From: Pseudomonas sp. FEN
GTDB taxonomy: Bacteria > Pseudomonadota > Gammaproteobacteria > Pseudomonadales > Pseudomonadaceae
Assembly: GCF_904067045.1 (NCBI RefSeq)
Contig: NZ_CAJFDC010000001.1
Coordinates: forward strand, 744,001-808,000
DNA: 64,000 nucleotides
Direction: 5' to 3'
The position numbers were made by a program, and so were the translations under genes. Below, one piece after another: positions 49,185 to 60,204 of the stretch. The notes beneath the pieces are model-generated. The model was not told where the DNA came from. It ran no database searches and saw nothing but the letters and a program-made list of their open reading frames with translations. The stretch's first letter is position 1. Each line of letters begins with the position of its first letter.

Positions 49185-50531
49185 TCAGCTACCGGCGACA
49201 GTCATCCGCTCGATCAACACCGAGCCCGTGCGGATATGGCTGCGCAGTTCAAGATCGCTACCTATAGCCACGATCTGCTTGAACATATCGCGCATGTTGC
49301 CGGCGATGGTCACTTCCTGGACCGGGAACTGGATCTCGCCATTCTCGACCCAGAAACCCGCCGCGCCCCGCGAATAATCCCCGGTGACCATGTTCAGGCC
49401 GTGGCCCATCAACTCGGTCACCAGCAGACCGCGATCCATGCGCCGGATCAGCGCATCCTGATCCTCGGCCCCATGGGTCACGAACAGGTTGTGCACGCCA
49501 CCAGCGTTGGCCGTGCTCGGCAGACCCAGCTTGCGTCCCGAGTAGGTACCCAGCACATAGGAGACCAGGCTGCCATTTTCGACGAACGGCTTGGCATAGG
49601 TCGCCAGGCCGTCGCCGTCAAACGCCGAACTACCCATGCCACGCATCAGGTGCGGACGCTCGTCGAGGGTCAGCCACTCCGGGAACAGGCGTTGGCCCAT
49701 CGCCCCCTCGAGGAACGAAGACTTGCGGTACAGGTTGCCACCGGAAATCGCCGAGAGGAAACTGCCGAACAAGCCACCGGCCAACTCCGCCGAGAACAGC
49801 ACCGGCACTTCGCAGGTTGGCACCGGACGCGCGCCCAGGCGGCTGGCCGCCCGCTGCGCGGCCTTGCGGCCAATGCTGGCGGCATCTGCCAGCAATTCGC
49901 CCTGGCGATTGACGTCATACCAGTAATCGCGCTGCATCTGGCCATCGCCTTCGGCGATCATCACACAACTGAGGCTATGCCGGGTCGATGCGGAACCACC
50001 GATAAAACCATGGCTGTTGCCATATACGCGACAGCCCTGGGAGGTGCTCAGGGTCGTACCGTCGGCATTCTTGATCCGGCTGTCGGCATCGAAAGCCGCC
50101 GCTTCGCAGATCAATGCGCGCTCGATGGCCTGCTCGGGGCTGATGTCCCAGGCATGGAACAGATCGAAGTCCTTGATCTCCTTTGCCATCAGCGCTGCGT
50201 CAGCCAGGCCCGAGTGCTCGTCTTCCGAGGTGTGCTGGGCAATGGCCAGGGCCGCCGCCACGGTCTCGCGAATCGCTTCGGGGCCACTGGCCGAGGTGCT
50301 GGCCGAGCCCTTGCGCTGACCTACGTACAAGGTGATGCCGAAGCCCTGGTCGCGGTTGAACTCGACGGTTTCCACTTCCCGCTGGCGCACCGAAGTCGAC
50401 AGCCCCTGCTCCAGGGACACCGCCACTTCACAGGCACTGGCGCCCTGGCGTTTGGCTTCGGCGAGGATCTGCTCGACCTGCTCCTGCAGGACCGGCAACG
50501 CCTGCGGGCCGACGCTTTGTGCTGAACTCAT
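49185..50531 (-). CDS. pmbA: TldE/PmbA, metalloprotease subunit
   Basis: This is a 448-aa protein of the TldD/PmbA family, without the HExxxH zinc motif seen in TldD. Typical parts are [40 protein letters not shown] and [20 protein letters not shown]. With TldD it forms a heterodimeric peptidase that processes small peptides such as microcins. The ATG at 50531 has GGAG 8 bp upstream; a GTG at 50543 is less likely. darP lies divergently upstream, with tldD beyond it. Confidence 0.92.
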   Translation of the reverse strand: MSSAQSVGPQALPVLQEQVEQILAEAKRQGASACEVAVSLEQGLSTSVRQREVETVEFNRDQGFGITLYVGQRKGSASTSASGPEAIRETVAAALAIAQHTSEDEHSGLADAALMAKEIKDFDLFHAWDISPEQAIERALICEAAAFDADSRIKNADGTTLSTSQGCRVYGNSHGFIGGSASTRHSLSCVMIAEGDGQMQRDYWYDVNRQGELLADAASIGRKAAQRAASRLGARPVPTCEVPVLFSAELAGGLFGSFLSAISGGNLYRKSSFLEGAMGQRLFPEWLTLDERPHLMRGMGSSAFDGDGLATYAKPFVENGSLVSYVLGTYSGRKLGLPSTANAGGVHNLFVTHGAEDQDALIRRMDRGLLVTELMGHGLNMVTGDYSRGAAGFWVENGEIQFPVQEVTIAGNMRDMFKQIVAIGSDLELRSHIRTGSVLIERMTVAGS

Positions 50532-50639
50532 GGCTTTCTCCACTCAAATTCTGCTTTCGGTCTAGGTCTTCGAGCGACCGGGCCGGACAAGCGGCCCCCG
50601 ACTGGTTATCATGGCGGCGTTTCTTTGCGGACTGCCACC

Positions 50640-51161
50640 ATGGTTGATTCTTACGACGACTCCCTCGATGGGGAGAAAAGCAAAACCCAGGTCAAACGCG
50701 AGCTACATGCTCTGGTTGATCTCGGCGAGCGCCTCACCACTCTCAAGCCTGACTTGCTGGCCAAACTGCCACTGACCGACGGCTTGCGCCGTGCCTTGGC
50801 CGATGCGCCGAAGCACACCGCGAATATCGCGCGTAAACGGCATATCCAGTTCATCGGCAAGCTGATGCGCGATCAGGACATCGACGCGGTTCTGCAGTTG
50901 CTCGATCAACTCGATGCCTCCACCCGGCAATACAACGAACGTTTCCACAATCTCGAACGCTGGCGCGATCGCCTGATCGCAGGCGCCGACGATGTGCTGG
51001 AAAAATTCGTCGTCGAATACCCGGACGCTGATCGCCAGCAACTGCGTTCCCTGATCCGCCAGGCTCAACATGAGCTTGCGCAGAGCAAGGCGCCGGCCGC
51101 CAGCCGTAAAATCTTCAAGTACATCCGTGAGCTGGACGAAACTCAACGCGGTCTGCGCTGA
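50640..51161 (+). CDS. darP: ribosome biogenesis factor DarP (YjgA)
   Basis: This is a 173-aa, highly charged helical protein of the DUF615 family ([49 protein letters not shown]-like [13 protein letters not shown]). In E. coli it binds late 50S precursors. It lies between divergent pmbA and convergent tldD, as in P. aeruginosa. The ATG at 50640 gives [13 protein letters not shown]. Confidence 0.9.
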   Translation: MVDSYDDSLDGEKSKTQVKRELHALVDLGERLTTLKPDLLAKLPLTDGLRRALADAPKHTANIARKRHIQFIGKLMRDQDIDAVLQLLDQLDASTRQYNERFHNLERWRDRLIAGADDVLEKFVVEYPDADRQQLRSLIRQAQHELAQSKAPAASRKIFKYIRELDETQRGLR

Positions 51162-51170
51162 TCTTCGCCC

Positions 51171-51197
51171 CGGGTGAGTCGCCTTGGCGCTCACCCG
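51171..51197. terminator. hairpin between convergent darP and tldD
   Basis: CGGGTGAG (51171-51178) and CTCACCCG (51190-51197) are perfect arms with an 11-nt loop, 10 bp after the darP stop and 16 bp past the tldD stop. There is no T-tract on either side, so efficiency is uncertain. Confidence 0.45.
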
Positions 51198-51212
51198 ACG
51201 CTCCACCTCTTC

Positions 51213-52655
51213 CTACGACCCCGTGCCACCCACGGTGATCGCATCGATCTTCAAGGTCGGCTGGCCGACACCCACCGGTACCGACTGCCCATCCTTGCCG
51301 CACGTCCCCACGCCACTGTCCAGTGCCAGGTCGTTGCCGACCATCGACACCCGACTCATGGCTTCCGGTCCATTGCCGATCAGCGTTGCCCCCTTGACCG
51401 GCGCGGTGATCTTGCCGTCCTCGATCAGATAGGCCTCGCTGGTGGAGAACACGAACTTGCCACTGGTGATATCGACCTGGCCGCCGCCGAGGTTGGCGCA
51501 GTAGATACCACGCTTCACCGAGGCGATGATTTCCGCCGGATCGCTTTCGCCGCCAAGCATGTAGGTGTTGGTCATACGCGGCATCGGCAGGTGCGCGTAG
51601 GACTCGCGACGACCGTTACCGGTCCGGGCCACCCCCATCAAGCGGGCATTGAGCTTGTCCTGCATATAGCCTTTGAGCACGCCGTTTTCGATCAGCGTGG
51701 TGCACTCGGTCGGCGTGCCTTCGTCGTCAACGCTCAGGGAACCGCGACGGCCCGCCAAGGTACCGTCATCGACGATGGTGCAGAGCTTGGAGGCGACCAT
51801 TTCACCCATCCGCCCGCTGTAGGCCGAACTGCCCTTGCGGTTGAAATCGCCTTCCAGGCCGTGGCCGACCGCTTCGTGCAGCAACACTCCGGACCAACCG
51901 GAACCAAGCACCACCGGCAGGGTACCTGCCGGCGCGGGAATGGCCTCGAGGTTGACCAACGCCTGGCGCAAGGCCTCGCGGGCATACCCCATGGCACGGT
52001 CCTCGGTGAGGAAATAGCGATAGTCGGTGCGCCCGCCGCCGCCGTGACCGCCGCGCTCGCGACGGCCATTCTGCTCGACGATCACGCTGACATTGAAACG
52101 CACCAGCGGCCGTACATCGGCCGCCAGGCCGCCGTCGGTGGAGGCGACGAGAATTCGCTCCCAGACCCCGGCCATGCTCACCGAGACCTGCTGGATACGC
52201 GGATCCAGGGCCCGCGTGGCGACATCGACGCGCTTGAGCAACTCGACCTTCTCGGCACGGCTCATCACGTCCAGCGGGTTGTCCGGCGCATACAACTGCG
52301 TCACTTCCTGGCTGCTGAATACCTGGACCTTGCCGTGCTGCCCGGCCCGGGAAATCGAACGCGCGGCGCGCGCCGCCGAGCCCAGGGCTTCGAGGGTGAT
52401 GGCGTTGCTGTAGGCAAACCCGGTTTTCTCACCGGACTGGGCACGTACGCCGACCCCCTGGTCAAGGTTGAAACTGCCTTCCTTGACGATGCCGTCTTCC
52501 AGGGCCCAGGACTCGGAAATCTGCCCCTGAAAGTACAGGTCGGCAGCATCGATGCCCGGCCCGGCCAGGTCGCCCAACACTGCTTGCAGGCTTTCGATGC
52601 TTACGCCACCCGGCGCCAACAGGTGTTCACTGACTGAGGACAACAACTCGCTCAT
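51213..52655 (-). CDS. tldD: TldD, metalloprotease subunit
   Basis: This is a 480-aa protein with the catalytic zinc motif in [14 protein letters not shown] (HExxxH). Also present are [20 protein letters not shown] and [20 protein letters not shown]. With PmbA it forms the TldD/E peptidase. The ATG at 52655 ([13 protein letters not shown]) is chosen because the preceding in-frame stretch overlaps the nitrilase gene and has no family likeness. The nitrilase gene lies 19 bp upstream, so the two are co-transcribed. Confidence 0.94.
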   Translation of the reverse strand: MSELLSSVSEHLLAPGGVSIESLQAVLGDLAGPGIDAADLYFQGQISESWALEDGIVKEGSFNLDQGVGVRAQSGEKTGFAYSNAITLEALGSAARAARSISRAGQHGKVQVFSSQEVTQLYAPDNPLDVMSRAEKVELLKRVDVATRALDPRIQQVSVSMAGVWERILVASTDGGLAADVRPLVRFNVSVIVEQNGRRERGGHGGGGRTDYRYFLTEDRAMGYAREALRQALVNLEAIPAPAGTLPVVLGSGWSGVLLHEAVGHGLEGDFNRKGSSAYSGRMGEMVASKLCTIVDDGTLAGRRGSLSVDDEGTPTECTTLIENGVLKGYMQDKLNARLMGVARTGNGRRESYAHLPMPRMTNTYMLGGESDPAEIIASVKRGIYCANLGGGQVDITSGKFVFSTSEAYLIEDGKITAPVKGATLIGNGPEAMSRVSMVGNDLALDSGVGTCGKDGQSVPVGVGQPTLKIDAITVGGTGS

Positions 52656-52674
52656 GGTTTTGCGCCTTATTTCG

Positions 52675-53520
52675 TCATTCCGATGCAGGCCGCCGCGCGC
52701 CCTGCGAGAAAAAGCGCCGATGGCTCGCCACCGGCATCCGCGCCCGGATGGACGCTTGTTCCTTACTGTCGCGTTCGGCCAGCAACACCGCTTCGCCTTG
52801 ATCCTGTTCGGCAACGATGCGTCCCCACGGGTCGACAATCGCCGCATGCCCGAAGGTTTCCCGTGGCCCCGGATGGACACCGCCCTGGGCCGCCGCCAGC
52901 AGGTAGCACTGGGTCTCGATGGCCCGGGCGCGAATCAGCACCTCCCAATGCGCGGCCCCCGTCACAGCAGTAAAAGCCGAGGGCGCGCTGATCAATTCGG
53001 CACCGGCCTTGCGCAACTCGCTGTAGAGCTCGGGAAAGCGCAGGTCGTAGCACACGCTCAGGCCCAGGCGCCCGACCGGAGTATCGGCCACCACCACCTG
53101 GTTACCATGAGCATAGTCATCGGATTCGCGATAACGCCCGCGCGTGTCCGCCACGTCCACGTCGAACAGATGCAGCTTGTCGTAACGCGCCACCGCCTCT
53201 CCCTGCTCGTCGATCAACAGCGAGCAGGCATTGGCCTTGGCCTGCGGCTGGTCAACGGGCGGCAACGGCAAGGTGCCCGCCACTATCCATAACTTGAGGT
53301 CGCGAGCGGCCTGTTTCAACCAGGGCAGGATCGGTCCTTCGCCCAACGCTTCGGCACGACCGATCGCGGCGACGTCGCGGCGGCCCATGGCGGCGAAATT
53401 TTCCGGCAACACGGCGAGCCGCGCCCCACCTTCGGCCGCGCGCTCCAGCAGCGCGCGAGCCTGGGCCAGATTGGCCAGCACATCGCTCTGGCTGACCATT
53501 TGGATGACGGAAAAAGTCAT
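52675..53520 (-). CDS. carbon-nitrogen hydrolase (Nit1-like omega-amidase family)
   Basis: This is a 281-aa nitrilase-superfamily protein. The Glu-Lys-Cys triad is visible in [24 protein letters not shown] and [13 protein letters not shown]. It is close to bacterial Nit1-type enzymes that hydrolyse deaminated glutathione; the substrate here is inferred from the family. AAGGAG lies 7 bp before ATG 53520. It sits between yhdP and tldD on the same strand. Confidence 0.88.
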   Translation of the reverse strand: MTFSVIQMVSQSDVLANLAQARALLERAAEGGARLAVLPENFAAMGRRDVAAIGRAEALGEGPILPWLKQAARDLKLWIVAGTLPLPPVDQPQAKANACSLLIDEQGEAVARYDKLHLFDVDVADTRGRYRESDDYAHGNQVVVADTPVGRLGLSVCYDLRFPELYSELRKAGAELISAPSAFTAVTGAAHWEVLIRARAIETQCYLLAAAQGGVHPGPRETFGHAAIVDPWGRIVAEQDQGEAVLLAERDSKEQASIRARMPVASHRRFFSQGARRPASE

Positions 53521-53613
53521 GGCGCACTCCTTCAAAGGTATGGCGCCATGCTACTCCATGCGCCGCCACGCCCTGTACGAAAAATACCAGCACAACGCTT
53601 TTGCGCCGGGACC

Positions 53614-56600
53614 TTACTTCGATTGGTCGAACGGTTTGTCGAAGGTGATCTTCGGTTCTTTCCACGGACCGGTGACGCTGTATTTGACACTGGCGAAGCG
53701 CGCCACGCGGTCGCCGATCAACTTGTCGATCAGGAACAGCGCGCCACCGATGGCCGGTGCGCCGACGATCAACGCGGCAATCGGCAGGTTGTTGGTCACC
53801 GGCAAGGTCACCAGCAGCTTGGCATCGACCCGGTCGGCGACCATGTCGAGGGTGCCATTGAGCTCCAGGTTGCTCGAAGGCCCCGTCAGGGTGATCGGAT
53901 TGCGCGTGACATAGACACCATCACTGGCCACCAGCAGGCCCTTGACCCGGTCATAGCTCAGGCCTTTGCCCAACAGGTCGGAAAAGTCCAGGCGCAGGCG
54001 GCGACCGATGGAGTTGAAGTTCAACAGGCCGAACACCCGCAGCGCCTGGGCGCTACCGTCGGCCTCGACGAACTGGCCCTTGTTCAGGGTCGCATCGATA
54101 CTGCCTGAAAAGCGCTTGGGTCCGACCCAGGCCGGCGAGCCCGGCCAGCGACCGTCGACGTCCATATGGAAGTCCTCACTGGTCACCGTGGGGGCAAAGC
54201 TCCAGGCCTTGAGTACATCCGCCAGGTTCTTGCCTTCCAGCCGCCCATTGAACCAACTGCCGCTGGTGCCGGGTACGCCTTCCCAACCACCGGAACCTTG
54301 CAGGAGCATGCCCTTGAGACCGAGATTGAGGTCATTGAGCTTGATCCCCTTGGGCGTCGGGCGCGCCTTGAGCGACCAGGCACCTACCAGGTCGTTACCC
54401 TGGAATAGCTGCTCGATAGTCAAGTCCACCGCCGGAATCTGCCGGGGATCGACCGAAGCCAGCGGGTCCGGGGCATTCTCATCGGCCACTACGCTCGGGT
54501 CCGGTGCCGGCAGACGCACATAGGCCAGCTTGACAGCAATCGGCGCGCCCTTGGCATCCGGCAAGGTCACGCTGCCCTTGGCCTGCCGACTGTCGATCTG
54601 CAAGCCCCAGGCATTGGCGCCGCGAGCCATCTGCAAGCTCACCTGGTCGAACTGGGTACCGAAGCCATTGAGCTTGTCGACCTTGAAATCCGCGCTGCCG
54701 AGCAATTGCTTGGCGCTGCCGCCCGGGTCCTGGCCGGCATAGCGGTCGACCAGCGCTTTCCACGGTTCCAGGTCCAGCTCCGACAACACGCCGCGGATCC
54801 GCAACCCCTGGGTCGCTGGTAACTGGGCATCGCCTTCGCCGAGGAACAACTCGCCACGCCCATCGCCGAACTTGCCGCTCGGCGCGGCAAAGGTGAAGTG
54901 GGCCAGGTTGCCGTAATCGAACCCGTAACGCCGCTCGGCGCCCTGCAAGGTCATGCGGAACACGCTATCGCGGCCCTGGCTCGCCGGCATGCCGAACGGC
55001 GCTGGCAAGTCGACGGCAACCCCCTTGAGGCTGGAGTTGATCAGCAGTTGGCTGTCGGCGCCATTCAAGGTCAGTTGCAACTGGTAGGGCAGATCGCCCG
55101 AGACCGGCAATGGCTGGCTGACACTCAACCAATCGCTGAGTTTCTTGATCGCCACCTGCCCCTTGGCCACGACCCGGGTGTTGAGGCTACCCGGCTTGCC
55201 ATCGGCAAAAATCTGCGCGCTGATGGGCCGCTCGAACGCCTGGGCGCTGATGTTGCTGGCACTCAGGCCCTTGGCGCTGTCGAAGCGGAAGTCACCCTTG
55301 AGCTGACTCAGTTCCAGGGCCGGATCAGGTAGTTTGAGACTGGCCTTGTCGGTCTTGAAGTCCACCAGGATCTTCGGTTCCTCGGCCTTGACCAGCGGCA
55401 CATCGAGGCTCACCTTGCCCGACAGGTCACCCGTGGCCTGCCAGCCGGCAAAGGTTGCGGCGGTGCCGATCGGCGCCTCCTGGAGAATCTTCAGGCCGTC
55501 GCCCAGCCCGCCGGCAAAGTTGCCATCAAGCAACATGCGGCTATGTTGCCCGCTGGGCACATGGGGAATATTGACCACGATGTCGCGGACCTGGGTGTCG
55601 AGCAACTGGCCTTCGCTGGCCTTGATCCGCACGCCGCTGTCCTCGATGAAGACATCGCCCTTGACCTTGCTGACATGCGGCCAACCCGGCTGGAACGCCA
55701 GCTCCGTATCATGCACCTTGAAAAACAGGCTGATATTGCGCGCCGCCGCCGAGGCGTCATGGTTCAGCGAGCCCTGGTACTGGAAGAAGCCCTGCTCGAC
55801 CGCGCCATGCAGGATCGAGTTGCGCAACCATTCATCCAGCGACGGGCTCAACGCTGCCGGCAGGTACTTGGACGTGAACCGCCCCTCGCCATCCACCAGG
55901 CCGACCCGCAGGTCCATGTAGTCTTCCGTGCCCGGGGCGAAGTGCAGGCGAATGAGGAAGTCGGCGGCGATCTTGCCCTCTTCCCCGAGCACCTTGATAT
56001 AGGGCGCGATCAGGGTGAAGCTGTCCTGATCCAGGCGCCAGGTCAGGCGGGCATTGGCCTGCAGGTACTGCCAGGGATTGTTGAAGATCGGGTACAGGTG
56101 CAGCGAGAAATCCTTGCTGTCCAGGCGCAGTTCGCCCTGGCCGAGATCGCCGCTGATGCTGCCGCTGACATTACGGGCCGCCGGGGCGCCGTGGTAGGCG
56201 TCGAAGCCGACCCGCTCCAGATTCGCCGCGAAACTCAGTTTCTGATCGCCGCTTTCCCCCGGACGGTAATCCAGCAGCACATTACGCAAGGCCCCCGTCA
56301 CTTTCAGGTGATCGATCACCGTGGCCGGGCCCTCGGGCAAGGGCACCAACGCCTCGAGCAACGGGGTGATCGGCGTCAGGTCCAGGCGATCGGCCTGCAG
56401 GTGCCAGCGCTCCGGCGCCTTGTCGGTAGCGGCGAGCTGTTGCAGTTGCAGATGGCTTTCCCAGCGCGTGTCGCCCAGGCTCATCGCCAGGGAGTCGAAC
56501 TGTACGTCGAAGCCCTGTCCGGTGTGCTGGACATGGGCGTTGAGAGCCAGGTTGTCAATGCGCAGCGCCTTGCGCTCGGCGTAGGCACCCTGGAATTGCG

Positions 56601-57429
56601 GGGCATTGAGCCGGGCCACGGCGCTCTGCAGGGTGCCATCGGCCCAATTCAACCACAGCTCGCCACCGGCCTTGAGCTCGCTGATTTTCCATTGCCCGCT
56701 CAGGCGCTTCGGCAACCAGCGCGCCCAGTCGCTTTGCGGCAGGCTCAGGTAGGCTTGCGCCGCGCCGTTGCGCCAATCGTCGGCCTCCAGGCGGGTTTGC
56801 AGGTTAAGGGCCAGGGGCTGGCCGTCGGGCAAATTCAGGCGCAGGTCGAGGCGCTGGCGGGCAACACCGCTCTCCAGGTTGAGGCCGACATAAGTGAGGG
56901 CCAGCGGCGCTTCGCCGAACGGCTGCAAGGTGACCTGGCTGTCGAGCACCGACAACTGCTTGATCATCTGCAGACGCGTCAGCAACTGCCCGGGATCAAA
57001 CGGCTGGTCGTCCTGTAGCGGCAGCCCCTGGAGCGCCCAGCGGCCGTCCTGGTCTTCCTTCAGGCTCAGTTGCAGACCGCTCAGTTCAAGATGGGCAACC
57101 CGCACTTCGCGGGCCCGCAGGCTGGCCCAGAGATCGGGAATCACCTGGACCTTGTCCAGCAACAGCGCCGAGGCCCCCTCGCCGACCTTCACATCGTGGG
57201 CCAGCAACACCGGGGCCAGGCCACGCCAGCGGCCTTCCAGACGGCCGATGGACAGCCGCAGGCCGACGGCGGCCTGGGCCTTGTCTTCGATCTCGGCGCG
57301 ATACTCGGCCACCAGCGGCACCAGTTGCCGGCCCAGGCTGGCATACAAGGCCACCAGCACCAGCAGCAGCGCACAGAGCCCCATGCTCCAACGGGCCAGG
57401 CCGGCAACAAAGCGTGTCAGACGCTCCAT
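53614..57429 (-). CDS. yhdP: YhdP family AsmA-like lipid transport protein
   Basis: This is a 1271-aa protein. An N-terminal membrane helix (LARWSMGLCALLLVLVALYA) anchors a very long periplasmic, beta-rich body with repeats such as LEGRWRGLAPVLLAHDVKVG and LNGTLDMVADRVDAKLLVTL, ending in the AsmA-type stretch VGAPAIGGALFLIDKLIG and KYSVTGPWKEPKITFDKPF. In E. coli YhdP, TamB and YdbH carry phospholipids to the outer membrane. rng is upstream and the nitrilase and tldD genes follow, the usual order. Confidence 0.92.
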   Translation of the reverse strand: MERLTRFVAGLARWSMGLCALLLVLVALYASLGRQLVPLVAEYRAEIEDKAQAAVGLRLSIGRLEGRWRGLAPVLLAHDVKVGEGASALLLDKVQVIPDLWASLRAREVRVAHLELSGLQLSLKEDQDGRWALQGLPLQDDQPFDPGQLLTRLQMIKQLSVLDSQVTLQPFGEAPLALTYVGLNLESGVARQRLDLRLNLPDGQPLALNLQTRLEADDWRNGAAQAYLSLPQSDWARWLPKRLSGQWKISELKAGGELWLNWADGTLQSAVARLNAPQFQGAYAERKALRIDNLALNAHVQHTGQGFDVQFDSLAMSLGDTRWESHLQLQQLAATDKAPERWHLQADRLDLTPITPLLEALVPLPEGPATVIDHLKVTGALRNVLLDYRPGESGDQKLSFAANLERVGFDAYHGAPAARNVSGSISGDLGQGELRLDSKDFSLHLYPIFNNPWQYLQANARLTWRLDQDSFTLIAPYIKVLGEEGKIAADFLIRLHFAPGTEDYMDLRVGLVDGEGRFTSKYLPAALSPSLDEWLRNSILHGAVEQGFFQYQGSLNHDASAAARNISLFFKVHDTELAFQPGWPHVSKVKGDVFIEDSGVRIKASEGQLLDTQVRDIVVNIPHVPSGQHSRMLLDGNFAGGLGDGLKILQEAPIGTAATFAGWQATGDLSGKVSLDVPLVKAEEPKILVDFKTDKASLKLPDPALELSQLKGDFRFDSAKGLSASNISAQAFERPISAQIFADGKPGSLNTRVVAKGQVAIKKLSDWLSVSQPLPVSGDLPYQLQLTLNGADSQLLINSSLKGVAVDLPAPFGMPASQGRDSVFRMTLQGAERRYGFDYGNLAHFTFAAPSGKFGDGRGELFLGEGDAQLPATQGLRIRGVLSELDLEPWKALVDRYAGQDPGGSAKQLLGSADFKVDKLNGFGTQFDQVSLQMARGANAWGLQIDSRQAKGSVTLPDAKGAPIAVKLAYVRLPAPDPSVVADENAPDPLASVDPRQIPAVDLTIEQLFQGNDLVGAWSLKARPTPKGIKLNDLNLGLKGMLLQGSGGWEGVPGTSGSWFNGRLEGKNLADVLKAWSFAPTVTSEDFHMDVDGRWPGSPAWVGPKRFSGSIDATLNKGQFVEADGSAQALRVFGLLNFNSIGRRLRLDFSDLLGKGLSYDRVKGLLVASDGVYVTRNPITLTGPSSNLELNGTLDMVADRVDAKLLVTLPVTNNLPIAALIVGAPAIGGALFLIDKLIGDRVARFASVKYSVTGPWKEPKITFDKPFDQSK

Positions 57430-57507
57430 GTCAGTGCCCCCTCAGGCAAGGTTCAGTGAACAGGCCGACGCAGGAGCGAACAGGCAGGTTTTCTTCAATG
57501 CGGGAAA

Positions 57508-58965
57508 TCAGAGCAGCACCACGTCATATTGTTCCTGGGAATACATGGTCTCGACCTGAAAGCGAATGGTGCGCCCGATAAAGCCCTCCAGCTCGGCGAC
57601 ATTGCCGGACTCCTCATCCAGCAGCCGGTCGACGACTTTCTGGTTGGCCAACACTCTATAACCTTCGGCCTGGTAGGCGCGGGCTTCGCGCAAAATTTCA
57701 CGAAAAATCTCGTAGCAAACCGTTTCCGGGGTTTTCAGTTTGCCGCGTCCCTGGCAACTGCCGCAGGGCTCGCACAGCACCTGCTCAAGGCTTTCGCGCG
57801 TGCGCTTGCGGGTCATCTGGACCAGGCCCAGCTCGGTGATGCCGATGATGTTGGTCTTGGCGTGATCGCGCTCCAGTTGCTTTTCCAGGGTCCGCAGGAC
57901 CTGGCGCTGGTGCTCCTCGTCTTCCATGTCGATGAAGTCGATGATGATGATCCCGCCCAGGTTGCGCAGGCGCAGTTGCCGGGCAATCGCGGTGGCTGCT
58001 TCCAGGTTGGTCTTGAAGATGGTTTCCTCGAGGTTGCGATGACCGACGAACGCCCCGGTATTGACGTCGATGGTGCTCATGGCTTCGGCCGGGTCCACCA
58101 CCAGGTAGCCGCCGGACTTGAGCGGGACCTTGCGTTCCAGGGCCTTCTGGATCTCGTCCTCGACACCATACAGGTCGAAGATCGGTCGCTCGCCGGGGTA
58201 ATGCTCCAGGCGGTCGGCGATTTCCGGCATCAGTTCGGCGACGAACTGCGTGGTCCTCTGAAAGGTTTCCCGCGAGTCGATGCGAATTTTCTCGATCTTC
58301 GGGCTGACCAGGTCGCGCAGGGTGCGCAGGGCCAGGCCAAGGTCTTCATAGATCACGCTGGGCGCGCCGATGGTCTTGATCTGCGCGCCGATCTGGTCCC
58401 AGAGGCGCCGCAGGTAGCGGATGTCCATCATGATCTCGTCCGCCCCGGCGCCCTCGGCCGCCGTGCGCAGGATAAAGCCGCCGGCTTCGGTGATGCCTTC
58501 GCGGGCCACGCAATCGCTGACCACCTGCTTGAGGCGTTCGCGCTCGGCTTCGTCCTCGATTTTCAGGGAAATACCGACATGCGCGGTACGCGGCATGTAC
58601 ACCAGGTAGCGCGACGGGATCGACAACTGCGTGGTCAGGCGCGCGCCCTTGGTACCGATGGGGTCCTTGGTGACTTGCACCACCAGGCTCTGCCCTTCGT
58701 GTACCAGCGCACTGATGCTCTCCACCGCAGGTCCTTCGCGCATGGAAATTTCCGAGGCATGGATAAATGCCGCCCGATCCAGGCCGATATCGACGAACGC
58801 CGCCTGCATGCCCGGCAACACCCGCACCACCTTGCCCTTGTAGATATTGCCGACGATGCCGCGCTTTTGCGTACGTTCGACATGAACCTCTTGCAACACA
58901 CCGTTCTCTACCACCGCCACGCGCGATTCCATCGGCGTGATGTTGATCAGGATCTCTTCACTCAT
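57508..58965 (-). CDS. rng: ribonuclease G
   Basis: This is a 485-aa endoribonuclease. The N-terminal S1 domain (VHVERTQKRGIVGNIYKGKV; MQAAFVDIGLDRAAFIHASE) is followed by the RNase E/G catalytic region with DVNTGAFVGHRN, GGIIIIDFIDMEDEEH (catalytic Asp residues) and the zinc-link CEPCGSCQGRG. It matures 16S rRNA 5' ends and degrades mRNA. The ATG at 58965 (MSEEILINITPMESRVAV) is preferred over a GTG at 58992. It follows the maf gene. Confidence 0.95.
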   Translation of the reverse strand: MSEEILINITPMESRVAVVENGVLQEVHVERTQKRGIVGNIYKGKVVRVLPGMQAAFVDIGLDRAAFIHASEISMREGPAVESISALVHEGQSLVVQVTKDPIGTKGARLTTQLSIPSRYLVYMPRTAHVGISLKIEDEAERERLKQVVSDCVAREGITEAGGFILRTAAEGAGADEIMMDIRYLRRLWDQIGAQIKTIGAPSVIYEDLGLALRTLRDLVSPKIEKIRIDSRETFQRTTQFVAELMPEIADRLEHYPGERPIFDLYGVEDEIQKALERKVPLKSGGYLVVDPAEAMSTIDVNTGAFVGHRNLEETIFKTNLEAATAIARQLRLRNLGGIIIIDFIDMEDEEHQRQVLRTLEKQLERDHAKTNIIGITELGLVQMTRKRTRESLEQVLCEPCGSCQGRGKLKTPETVCYEIFREILREARAYQAEGYRVLANQKVVDRLLDEESGNVAELEGFIGRTIRFQVETMYSQEQYDVVLL

Positions 58966-59024
58966 GGCTGGGTCTCGTTCAGGCGTGTTCACAATAAAGT
59001 TGCCGTATCACGGGCGTGCGACAG

Positions 59025-59630
59025 TCAGCGCACGACAAGGTTTTGCCAACAGGGTATGCCGAAATGGCCGAGCAGTTCTGCGGTTTCGCACACGGGCAGG
59101 CCGACGACAGCGGAATAACTGCCGTTCAAGCCGGCGACGAAAACTGCCGCCAGGCCTTGGATAGCATAGGCGCCAGCCTTGTCCCGCGGCTCGCCGCTGG
59201 ACCAGTAGGTATGAGCTTCTTCTGAATTTATCGTGCGAAATTTCACCAAGCTGCGCACCACACGAGACTCGCAGCGCTCGCCGTCGAGCACGGCAATAGC
59301 GGTCAGCACTTCGTGCTCACGCGCGGACAACGCCAGCAGCATGGCCACCGCATCCGCTTCATCCAGCGGTTTGCCGAGAATCCGCCCGTCCAGCACCACG
59401 GCGGTGTCGGCGCCCAGCACGCAAGTGCCAGCCGCCGATTGTCCGGCGCTCAAGCGCGCGCGACCGACCGCGGCCTTGCCGCGTGCCAGGCGCTCGACAT
59501 AGGCCAGTGGGCTTTCATCAGGCAGTGGGGTTTCGTCGATCTCGGCACTGATGGTGCTGAACGGCACGCCGATCTGTGTCAGCAGTTCGCGCCGCCGCGG
59601 TGAGCCGGAAGCCAGGTAGAGCGAGGTCAT
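59025..59630 (-). CDS. maf: Maf-family nucleoside triphosphate pyrophosphatase
   Basis: This is a 201-aa Maf protein ([75 protein letters not shown]). Its position between mreD and rng matches E. coli YhdE, which hydrolyses dTTP and UTP. Such enzymes clear non-canonical nucleotides; the effect on septation that gave the name is indirect. Confidence 0.92.
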   Translation of the reverse strand: MTSLYLASGSPRRRELLTQIGVPFSTISAEIDETPLPDESPLAYVERLARGKAAVGRARLSAGQSAAGTCVLGADTAVVLDGRILGKPLDEADAVAMLLALSAREHEVLTAIAVLDGERCESRVVRSLVKFRTINSEEAHTYWSSGEPRDKAGAYAIQGLAAVFVAGLNGSYSAVVGLPVCETAELLGHFGIPCWQNLVVR

Positions 59631-59715
59631 CGAGACATCTCCATGTCGGGGCTCTTTTTATAGGAGCTATTCAGCAGAATCATCAGCTCACCCGGAAATG
59701 GCACGCAAGATCCTG

Positions 59716-60204
59716 TCAGTTGATCTTGAAACGTCGGCGCAATCCACGTAAACCGAAGCTGACCCAGGGCCAGAGCAAGGCGCTGACCAGGGCCGGCAAC
59801 ACCAGCGCCAGGGTCGGCTGGCGATTGCCGGTCAAGGCGCTGAGCCAGAGTTGCACCAACTGCGCCAGGCCGAAGATCACCAGGATCACCAGGCTCTGCT
59901 GCCACATCGGGAACATTCGCAGGCGTTGTTGCAGCGACAGCACAAGGAAGGTGATAAGGGTCAGGATCAGTGCGTTCTGGCCCAGCAGGGTGCCGTAGAG
60001 CACATCTTCGGCCAGCCCCAGCAGGAACGCGGTGACCATGCCGATCTGGTGCGGCAGGTACAACGCCCAGAACGCCAGCAACAGGGCCAGCCAGAGTGGA
60101 CGCAGGATCTCCATGAACTGTGGCAGCGGTGAAACGCTGAGCAGCAGGCCGATGGCGAAGGTCAGCCAGACGATCCAGCTATTGTGGGAAAAGGTATCGG
60201 CCAT
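59716..60204 (-). CDS. mreD: rod shape-determining protein MreD
   Basis: This is a 162-aa inner-membrane protein with five to six hydrophobic helices (WIVWLTFAIGLLLSVSPLPQ; LWLALLLAFWALYLPHQIGM; FLLGLAEDVLYGTLLGQNAL). GLAEDVLYGTLLGQNA is the family mark. It is part of the elongasome. The start overlaps the mreC stop by one base. Confidence 0.94.
   Translation of the reverse strand: MADTFSHNSWIVWLTFAIGLLLSVSPLPQFMEILRPLWLALLLAFWALYLPHQIGMVTAFLLGLAEDVLYGTLLGQNALILTLITFLVLSLQQRLRMFPMWQQSLVILVIFGLAQLVQLWLSALTGNRQPTLALVLPALVSALLWPWVSFGLRGLRRRFKIN

Noticed and set aside
51174..52637. A 487-codon plus-strand open frame opposite tldD
   Set aside because: It is a shadow of tldD; TldD motifs and the HExxxH site confirm the minus strand.
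55543..59118. Two open frames of about 490 and 530 codons opposite yhdP and rng
   Set aside because: Both are antisense to well-recognised genes and have Arg/Gln/Ala-rich, non-family sequences.
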